Part shown: piece by piece, positions 1 through 5,391 of the stretch
Layout: each line of letters starts with the position of its first letter
Numbering within the stretch: position 1 is the first letter of the stretch
Assembly (NCBI GenBank): GCA_017936245.1
Contig: JAGBFY010000289.1
Location: 1 to 7,789 of the forward strand
Length of the DNA: 7,789 nt
Reading direction: 5' to 3'
Origin: Kiritimatiellia bacterium
Lineage (GTDB): Bacteria; Verrucomicrobiota; Kiritimatiellia; RFP12; UBA1067
Translations under genes and position numbers: made by a program
The notes under the pieces: model-generated
The model's database searches: none
What the model was told of the DNA's origin: nothing
What the model saw: the letters and a program-made list of their open reading frames with translations, nothing else

Positions 1-425
1 CCGTGAAGACCGTCAAACCCGTAGTCGGAGAGAAACGTGGCGAGCCTGTCGGCAACCACAGTCGCCCGCTCCTGTGAAACGGGATACTGTTCACTCGCAA
101 AGAACGACGCAAAAACCTGCACTCCGTTGCGCTGAAGCTCCGCGACCAGTCCCTTGAGCTGAAACGCCGTCCAATTCTGCCGTTTGCGCTCCATGTTGAA
201 CGGGCGGCCACGGTACGAACACGACTCGGGAAGAAACGCAAAATCCTTCGGCAACCCTTTCATGTGCGAAAGGAAAAGCCTGTCACTGTTTAGAAGAAGC
301 GACACGGTTTGGGGCTTTACCTCCATGCGTCCAAGATATTCACCTACGCCGAAATCAGCCTTTGAGTTGTCGAACCCGATGAGTTCCACCCAAACGAAAA
401 ACATATATGCGAACAATGTTGTCAT
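1..425 (-). CDS. N-terminal part of a putative TIM-barrel hydrolase, runs off the left edge
   Basis: The minus strand stays open for 141 codons from an ATG 22 bases after the preceding stop. Translation begins MTTLFAYMFFVWVELIGFDN and contains GLPKDFAFLPE, then FNMERKRQNW, then LKGLVAELQRNGVQVFASFF, and reaches RLATFLSDYGFDGLHG at the window edge. Alternating hydrophobic strands and helices, with an 'L..GV.VF.SFF' strand and a 'DYGFDGLHG' strand end, suggest the first strands of a glycosidase-type (beta/alpha)8 barrel, in which the GFDG segment often precedes catalytic acids. The N-terminus is hydrophobic but lacks a basic region, and VWVELIGFDN already looks like barrel strand 1, so I see no convincing signal peptide; a cytoplasmic location is possible. 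Close spacing puts it in the same operon. The gene is surely real; its family is uncertain because the catalytic part is outside. Confidence 0.65.
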   Translation of the reverse strand, partial: MTTLFAYMFFVWVELIGFDNSKADFGVGEYLGRMEVKPQTVSLLLNSDRLFLSHMKGLPKDFAFLPESCSYRGRPFNMERKRQNWTAFQLKGLVAELQRNGVQVFASFFASEQYPVSQERATVVADRLATFLSDYGFDGLH

Positions 426-433
426 CTTACTAT

Positions 434-438
434 TCCTT
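434..438 (-). promoter_or_regulatory. Shine-Dalgarno site of the last gene
   Basis: AAGGA lies eight bases before the ATG at 425, supporting that start. It sits in the 22-base gap after the preceding stop codon, where no terminator or promoter is visible. Confidence 0.7.
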
Positions 439-447
439 TTTACTGTT

Positions 448-2625
448 TCACCGCCAGAACTTCCACCTGCCGCCAGGAACGCACTCGCTCCCATCAGCAA
501 GATTGAGCACCTTGACCTTGCCGCCCTTCACGGCACATGAAAACGTTCCATCCTTCACGACTCCGTAATACGGCTTCGTCCCCTCGGCAAAAACACCGAC
601 CGGAATCATTACATCTCTGTCGGGCGAAACGACCGTAAGGCGACCGTCCTTCACACTCGACTTCAGTTTACTGAGAGGACGTTCTGCGACCAAAAACACA
701 CGTCCGTCGTTGGTGGCGTATTCAACATCGATGGCAGTATCGCCATTCGGCAGAATCCTGTGAGGGATCCTCCTGTGCGCGACAAGGTCATACACGGCGC
801 CGGCCTTTCGGCGGACCGTCACTTGGGCGGAGTTCGGTGCGCCCTTCTCCATCACCATGCCCCACTGTCCCACATAATCGCCAAAAACACGTTTATCGTT
901 GATCGCAAAAAGATAATCCGCCGATTTCCATGAACGCACCGCAGTCACGATATGCTCGTTTGAGGAATCCGCTGGCGGACGGTAGAATGGGGACAAACCC
1001 TTCTTCAGCTTCGATGCGGCAGCATGGAGTGCGGCATTGTCGGCGGCGCCATCCTTCCATGTGCGGCGAAAGCCTTCAAGCGGAAGATCGGGAAGTATGC
1101 CAGGCACAAGATACCTGTCACCCACAACAATCCCGCCTTTCGTCTGGAAAGACTTCAACGCATCAAATGTTGTTTTTGTCAGTACGTCGCAATGCGGTGC
1201 GACAATGACCTTCACAGTGGATGGTATGCCACCCTTCGCGACCTCCTCCTCATACAGCACATAGGGCTGAAGGTTTGCGCAGGTCACCATTATTCCGCAC
1301 TGGTATATCCAACCGTCCCATCCCCAGCTGCCGCGTCCGGCGAAGAACGTCGAGGCATAGCTCTCCAGCACCGCAACCTCAGGCTTTCGTTCGGGTACGG
1401 CGCGGAACAACGGGCCAAGAGGAATGCCGACCTCATGAAACACGTTGGAAATGGCATGTATCGACTCCGGATTTGTGAACTGATATCCGGCGGCATCCTT
1501 CTTCTGCCCCACCCGTGCGGCGTCAAAAAGCGCACGGCAGGCGAACGTGCCCACGCCGTCCGTCTGATGGGCGAACATCGCCCATATCCCTTCACGCAGA
1601 ATGTCCGGAGGAGTTGTCATGTACACTACGTTCGGACGGTCCGAGACCCAGGCAGGAGGGTTTGCGACCTTGATTTCCTTCGGAGCAAGACGGCTTCTGT
1701 AGGATATGCCCTGAATCATGGAAACGACCTTCTGTCCGGGAGTGCCGCGGGCCATCGCCTGCTGTTCGGAAATGACGTAGTAGATGTTGTACGGCTCAGG
1801 GGTCGGATATGTCCACTGGTTGCCGTGCGTCATTTCGCCGCCGGAACCCCAAAGCGGAGGAACCCGCACAATGGGATCGTACATAGCAAAGGCCGGACGA
1901 TTGAACTGCCGCTCGAAACTCCGCTTTGCCGCCGTCTGGTAATCGTTCCATCCGTCGCCCTTCTTCCAGAACCAGCGGTAGAACTTCATCAGCCTATAAT
2001 CCTCATCCACAACACGCGACACAGGGAAGTCCTTCAACTGGAGATAATGGGGAGCGACCTTGGCGTCTCCAACCTCCGGCGGCACAGCCTGCCCCGTGGC
2101 GTCACGGTAGCTTTTCGCAAAATACTCCCTGTGCGACGGACGGGAATGATCCCTGACTTCACTTGAGGGTTCGATTCCGATGCACGCCGGATGGTTCGAT
2201 ATCGAGGAAATGATGAGGTCTGTGCCCTTCATCACTTCCTTCCACGCATCTGGGCAGGCGATATCGAGATTGTGCTGCTTCGACCCGTCGGACTTCATAC
2301 GTGGGTATTTCGATATGAAATCCCGGGAGTTGGCAAGCGGTAGCTGTTCGATGTAGTCGCAGCCATCGGCAAGAATCCTATCCATCAGCTTATGCTTTTC
2401 GACGATCGCCGTATCCTTGTACGTGCCGCGCGAAACGCTGTAGCGTCCCCAATAGTTCTGGATGAACGTATTGAATCCGCTCGCAACCATCTCAGGGTAG
2501 AAGCTCTCGTTTATGAGCCAGAAGAACCTGAACTGGTCGTCAGGATTCGCTCTTGGACCGAACGCCGCCGACAGCGCAACAGCGGGAGCGGCAAGCCCAC
2601 AAAGCGCGATGATCACTTTCCGCAT
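448..2625 (-). CDS. Putative secreted TIM-barrel glycoside hydrolase with GH42-like domain layout
   Basis: Probable exported glycosidase of 725 residues; substrate unknown, beta-galactoside-like substrates being only a guess from the layout. The N-terminus MRKVIIALCGLAAPAVALSA is a clear Sec signal peptide. Its cysteine lacks a proper lipobox (IALC). The barrel begins near RFFWLINESFYPEMVASGFNTF (33-54). A candidate catalytic acid region is GIEPSSE (150-156), where clan A enzymes carry an asparagine-glutamate pair; here the glutamates E152 and E156 are not preceded by asparagine. Residues about 405-515 resemble the glutamine-amidotransferase-like trimerisation domain of GH42 (VAVLES at 417-422, VIVAPHCDVL at 473-482, GGIVVGD at 497-503), followed by beta domains to the end. 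The second nucleophile glutamate could not be placed with confidence. It overlaps the preceding gene by 13 bases and is 22 bases from the next. Hydrolase class likely; family membership may be remote. Confidence 0.72.
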   Translation of the reverse strand: MRKVIIALCGLAAPAVALSAAFGPRANPDDQFRFFWLINESFYPEMVASGFNTFIQNYWGRYSVSRGTYKDTAIVEKHKLMDRILADGCDYIEQLPLANSRDFISKYPRMKSDGSKQHNLDIACPDAWKEVMKGTDLIISSISNHPACIGIEPSSEVRDHSRPSHREYFAKSYRDATGQAVPPEVGDAKVAPHYLQLKDFPVSRVVDEDYRLMKFYRWFWKKGDGWNDYQTAAKRSFERQFNRPAFAMYDPIVRVPPLWGSGGEMTHGNQWTYPTPEPYNIYYVISEQQAMARGTPGQKVVSMIQGISYRSRLAPKEIKVANPPAWVSDRPNVVYMTTPPDILREGIWAMFAHQTDGVGTFACRALFDAARVGQKKDAAGYQFTNPESIHAISNVFHEVGIPLGPLFRAVPERKPEVAVLESYASTFFAGRGSWGWDGWIYQCGIMVTCANLQPYVLYEEEVAKGGIPSTVKVIVAPHCDVLTKTTFDALKSFQTKGGIVVGDRYLVPGILPDLPLEGFRRTWKDGAADNAALHAAASKLKKGLSPFYRPPADSSNEHIVTAVRSWKSADYLFAINDKRVFGDYVGQWGMVMEKGAPNSAQVTVRRKAGAVYDLVAHRRIPHRILPNGDTAIDVEYATNDGRVFLVAERPLSKLKSSVKDGRLTVVSPDRDVMIPVGVFAEGTKPYYGVVKDGTFSCAVKGGKVKVLNLADGSECVPGGRWKFWR

Positions 2626-3269
2626 TTCAACACCTCCACCGAAAACTTCTTCCATCGGTCCTTGCCATGCTCATTGGTGACCCACATCTTGTTCTCCTCG
2701 CCCCATTTCACAACCTTCGTAACATCGCACCTGAGTTCACGCTGACCTTCGCGGGAAGGATCGAAATCCGCCACGAGAACGTCATTCACCCACACCATGA
2801 GATGTTCCGTCACCTTGCCAAACCACACCTCCACCGCATCACACGCCATCTTAGGCGGCATGACAAAGCTCTCACCCTCCGTGAATACCGACTTGAGACG
2901 GAATATCTCATGATCGTTCAGGGGGCTTTGGGAAAGCGGAAGTTCCATACTTACGCTTTTCGCCGCATTGCGGTTGCGGAGCAGCTCCTTCGCCAACGCC
3001 TTCACGGCATCATCCGAATCGGACGAGAGACGTTTTGCCGCCTCGCGACCTTTGAGCATATCCTTTTCATGCAGTCTGAAAAGAGCAAACCGTCTAACTC
3101 CAGGATCCTCATCCTTGAGATACGCCGCTATCGCATCCGCCGTAACCGATGACGCGTCAAGGACAGACCTCGCGGCACGGCGATATTCCACCATATCTTT
3201 GGGCGATACGACCGCTCCAACGCTGCCGACCGCCATCACAACAGCGGTCGCCACCAATCCAACATGCAT
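2613..3269 (-). CDS. Secreted HEAT-like repeat protein with C-terminal GH2-type sugar-binding jelly roll
   Basis: A 218-residue protein, probably periplasmic or surface located, likely binding glycan or acting as a partner of the neighbouring enzymes. The N-terminus (MHVGLVATAVVMAVGSVGAV) resembles a Sec signal peptide, although its n-region carries only a histidine. Residues about 40-100 form HEAT-like helical pairs, with the characteristic DEDPGVRRFALFRL segment at 53-66 and a second unit through LAKELLRNR. Residues about 125-217 look like a jelly roll: VWVNDVLVADF (159-169), then RCDVTKVVKWGEEN (180-193), closely following the 'v-NG-vg ... DVT-lk-GeN' pattern of the N-terminal sugar-binding domain of GH2 enzymes. 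No catalytic domain is present. The 3' end overlaps the next gene by 13 bases, suggesting coupled translation. Domain assignments come from reading the sequence; the binding function is inferred. Confidence 0.7.
   Translation of the reverse strand: MHVGLVATAVVMAVGSVGAVVSPKDMVEYRRAARSVLDASSVTADAIAAYLKDEDPGVRRFALFRLHEKDMLKGREAAKRLSSDSDDAVKALAKELLRNRNAAKSVSMELPLSQSPLNDHEIFRLKSVFTEGESFVMPPKMACDAVEVWFGKVTEHLMVWVNDVLVADFDPSREGQRELRCDVTKVVKWGEENKMWVTNEHGKDRWKKFSVEVLKCGK
2633..2637 (-). promoter_or_regulatory. Shine-Dalgarno site fixing the start of the GH42-like gene
   Basis: GGAGG lies seven bases before the ATG at 2625, inside the end of the preceding gene. This perfect placement, together with the signal peptide that follows, favours the start at 2625 over the one at 2655, which would add ten residues (MEEVFGGGVE) encoded partly by the Shine-Dalgarno itself. 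Confidence 0.8.
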
Positions 3270-3277
3270 TTGAAACA

Positions 3278-3285
3278 CTCCCTCC
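3278..3285 (-). promoter_or_regulatory. Shine-Dalgarno site fixing the start of the HEAT/jelly-roll gene
   Basis: GGAGGGAG ends eight bases before the ATG at 3269. An in-frame GTG at 3287 would overlap this site and add six residues (starting MEGVFQ) in front of the signal peptide, so the ATG is preferred. Confidence 0.7.
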
Positions 3286-3290
3286 ACCTG

Positions 3291-5291
3291 TTACCTCAAC
3301 ACAACAGTCGTTCCTCTTGGACGATACCACCATATCGACCCTGTGCCGTCACTTGCGCGATCGAACACCAGCGACCCTCTCACGCCTTCGCCCACCACCT
3401 TAACATCCTCAGCGGCAAAATCGCCGTTGCGAGAAGAGCATGACACAAGCTTCGTCCACACATTCGTCGTGGCGAAATCCGACACGTCAACCTCAAGTTT
3501 TGCACCTTCACTTACGATGAGACTGCCAGCGACCGAAACCGATGGCGGAGTGTCACCTGCCACAGTCAACTTCAGCAGTGAAGCCTCCGCCACGGAATTG
3601 GAAAGCACAAGATTCATGTCAACCGTAAGCGATCCAGATCCGGACACATGCACAGTGCCTTTACCGAGATCGCCCACATGAAGCGATTTGCGGGCGCGGA
3701 ACGAACCTCCCGTAATCTCAAGCAAGCCAACAGACGAGCCATCGTTCGCCGGCATATTACCCTGGGCATTAGGACGGCTTAGGGTCTCCAAGTCGATGCC
3801 ACCCACATAGACCATATTTCCGTAATCACACTTCCCCGCAGACATGGAATACGTGCCCTTCCCTCCGCAGAGTCCAAGCACCATGGCGCTGCGGCTCCAG
3901 AAACTGAAACTGCTGCCATCGGTAACCGAATACAGTTCTCCGCCAGTCTGCGTTATACTTCCTACGGCCTTCCCCGCCCCGACGATCAACGGTCCTATGG
4001 CGTTTGTTACGATTGCATCGCCGGATATATTAAGCCTGCCGTCAAACCAGCCGCTCACGTCGCCGGCCACACCATAGCCGACAACCGTTCCCCATAACGC
4101 TTTACGTGGAGTATTGTTGTGGCATTCAGTGGGATTAAGGTAAAGAACGCCTCCGGCGACATCCACGGTTCCGGTGCAAGCGTATATCTTGCTGTTCTCT
4201 TTGTTTATACCTGACAGATTATTTGGATATGCACCAATTCTCAGTCCATACTGCCTGAATTCCGTATGTCCGCCCGTTATGGTCGTCGTAAAGGTGCCAT
4301 GGCCGCATCCAAGTTCGCAATAGCGCCCAAAACTGTGGTTGCCGCCGGATATGTTTAACGCGCCGACACAACGCAATGAACGGGCATCCGTCTGACCGAA
4401 ATAAAACTTTGCCGTAGAAACCTTGAAAGAGGAATTATCCATCAGATTAATCTCAAGCCCTCTGCCACTGTCGGAGGAATACGACCGCAAAGAGCAATGG
4501 TTCTGGTCATTTCCAATGAACTCAATGGAGGCGTTATCCTTCAATGTAGTAACGCCTCGTCCAAACGTGGCACTGCCGTTCAATATCCGAAGAAGCGAAT
4601 TTCCGGAAAGCTCAAGGGTGGATCCTGTTTCGCTGTTGCTGTTCAAGCGTAGCACAGTATCGGACTTGTGATCACTATCCAGCGACAGAACTCCTCCACT
4701 CATCTGAATCTTCGCATAATTTACGCAATCAAGGATGATTCCTGATGAAACATCCTTGATGTACTTGAAATAAGCGTTGCCTGAATTGATCTTTAAGAGA
4801 GGATAGCGACCTCCATTGTGATCTTTGGCACTATTTATGTAGCATTGCTGGAATTTATTCGTTGCGATAAGGACTCCGCCATCAACGATGATCCGACCGC
4901 CTGCCGCCAAATCAGCCCTGCCGCCTGACATTTCAAAAACGCCGCCGGAACCGACACAAATATCACCGTTCGTCAGCACGGTACGGCCGCCGGAAACCTT
5001 CAGTGCAGCATTCTCGATTGCAAGATGTGCCGGAAGAGTGCTGGAGGTGCCGCTGAGGAGCAATCCGCCAATCACCTGCTCGGTCGTATTCGACAATCCC
5101 ACCGTATAGGCGGCCAAAGTATTGGTGATATACACCGTTTCGCCCGAACTGTACGAAGGCACAGATCCGTCAAGCCAGTTGCCTCCGAGCATCCAGTCTC
5201 CACTCACCGCATCCTTCCATGCGGATGAAGCCTGCACGCCAGAGAACGACACTGCCGCCAACACGGCAGCCAAGGATTTTCTCACCATCAT
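3291..5291 (-). CDS. Secreted parallel beta-helix protein of the autotransporter-associated repeat type, no barrel domain
   Basis: Probable cell-surface or extracellular structural or glycan-binding protein of 666 residues. A Sec signal peptide is visible: basic MMVRK, a hydrophobic core, and likely cleavage after VQA at residue 21. The mature N-terminus, with AW, GGNW (37-40) and GSVPS, is the usual opening of autotransporter-associated beta-strand repeat proteins. The body is rich in short strands ending in S/T/A-GG turns at residues 101, 123, 138, 199, 316, 340, 380, 450 and 528, as in right-handed beta-helices. It ends after a short beta region with a GTTVVLR tail; no membrane-spanning barrel or cell-wall anchor is seen. 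Twelve cysteines are unusual for an autotransporter passenger. It opens the operon, right behind the predicted promoter, with the next gene's ATG 21 bases after its stop. Fold confident; function unknown. A beta-helix polysaccharide lyase is an alternative, but I see no catalytic signature. Confidence 0.8.
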   Translation of the reverse strand: MMVRKSLAAVLAAVSFSGVQASSAWKDAVSGDWMLGGNWLDGSVPSYSSGETVYITNTLAAYTVGLSNTTEQVIGGLLLSGTSSTLPAHLAIENAALKVSGGRTVLTNGDICVGSGGVFEMSGGRADLAAGGRIIVDGGVLIATNKFQQCYINSAKDHNGGRYPLLKINSGNAYFKYIKDVSSGIILDCVNYAKIQMSGGVLSLDSDHKSDTVLRLNSNSETGSTLELSGNSLLRILNGSATFGRGVTTLKDNASIEFIGNDQNHCSLRSYSSDSGRGLEINLMDNSSFKVSTAKFYFGQTDARSLRCVGALNISGGNHSFGRYCELGCGHGTFTTTITGGHTEFRQYGLRIGAYPNNLSGINKENSKIYACTGTVDVAGGVLYLNPTECHNNTPRKALWGTVVGYGVAGDVSGWFDGRLNISGDAIVTNAIGPLIVGAGKAVGSITQTGGELYSVTDGSSFSFWSRSAMVLGLCGGKGTYSMSAGKCDYGNMVYVGGIDLETLSRPNAQGNMPANDGSSVGLLEITGGSFRARKSLHVGDLGKGTVHVSGSGSLTVDMNLVLSNSVAEASLLKLTVAGDTPPSVSVAGSLIVSEGAKLEVDVSDFATTNVWTKLVSCSSRNGDFAAEDVKVVGEGVRGSLVFDRASDGTGSIWWYRPRGTTVVLR

Positions 5292-5295
5292 CTCT

Positions 5296-5300
5296 TCCTT
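5296..5300 (-). promoter_or_regulatory. Shine-Dalgarno site of the beta-helix gene
   Basis: AAGGA stands four bases before the first ATG (5291) and seven before the second ATG (5288). The second spacing is the better one, so translation may begin at the second methionine, shortening the protein by one residue. A further purine-rich stretch just upstream could serve the first ATG. Confidence 0.6.
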
Positions 5301-5303
5301 TCC

Positions 5304-5319
5304 TGAAACTACAGTTTCA
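5304..5319 (-). promoter_or_regulatory. 16-base palindrome in the operon leader (possible operator or 5' hairpin)
   Basis: TGAAACT-AC-AGTTTCA is a perfect inverted repeat with seven-base arms around two central bases; as RNA it would more likely form a six-base stem with a four-base loop. It lies just downstream of the predicted transcription start and immediately before the Shine-Dalgarno stretch. That position fits either a repressor operator of a sugar-responsive regulator or an mRNA 5' stem. The repeat is certain; its role is inferred. Confidence 0.5.
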
Positions 5320-5330
5320 CATGGGAGAGG

Positions 5331-5358
5331 ATAATATCAAATACATTTTTTTTTTCAA
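5331..5358 (-). promoter_or_regulatory. Predicted sigma70-type promoter for the four-gene downstream operon
   Basis: Read on the minus strand, TTGAAA (5358-5353) is followed after 16 bases by TATTAT (5336-5331). Each box matches the consensus at five of six positions. The start of transcription would fall near 5324, leaving a leader of about 33 bases before the beta-helix gene. It sits in the only gap longer than 25 bases in the window, as expected for an operon promoter. The spacer is largely a run of A. Phyla close to Bacteroidota can use different promoter boxes, so this is a prediction by match to the general bacterial consensus. Confidence 0.55.
5346..5355 (-). repeat. A10 homopolymer tract inside the promoter
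   Basis: Ten consecutive A on the minus strand (T on the plus strand) form the last three bases of the predicted -35 box and the first seven of the spacer. Changes in tract length would alter the -35/-10 spacing from the present 16 bases. No GC-rich hairpin precedes it in either direction, so it is unlikely to be a terminator. Confidence 0.9.
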
Positions 5359-5391
5359 CCGAAATTTTTAACCATTGCAAGGCGACTTCTG

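Noticed and set aside
1024..2166. A 380-codon open frame on the plus strand
   Set aside because: It lies wholly antisense to the GH42-like gene. Its translation is rich in Arg and His with no recognisable domain, whereas the minus-strand frame has a signal peptide, a barrel and a perfect ribosome site.
2596..2604. Lipoprotein lipobox in the signal peptide of the GH42-like protein
   Set aside because: The residues before the cysteine (I-A-L) lack the small residue required at -1, and the hydrophobic core continues past it to a normal Sec cleavage region.
2626..2655. A start at 2655 for the GH42-like gene
   Set aside because: The added residues are encoded across the Shine-Dalgarno sequence and would precede the signal peptide; the ATG at 2625 has ideal spacing.
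5341..5391. A transcription terminator after the first hydrolase
   Set aside because: The AT-rich stretch contains no GC-rich stem followed by U on the minus strand; the homopolymer would be A in that transcript. A T tract exists only for plus-strand transcription, where there is no gene.
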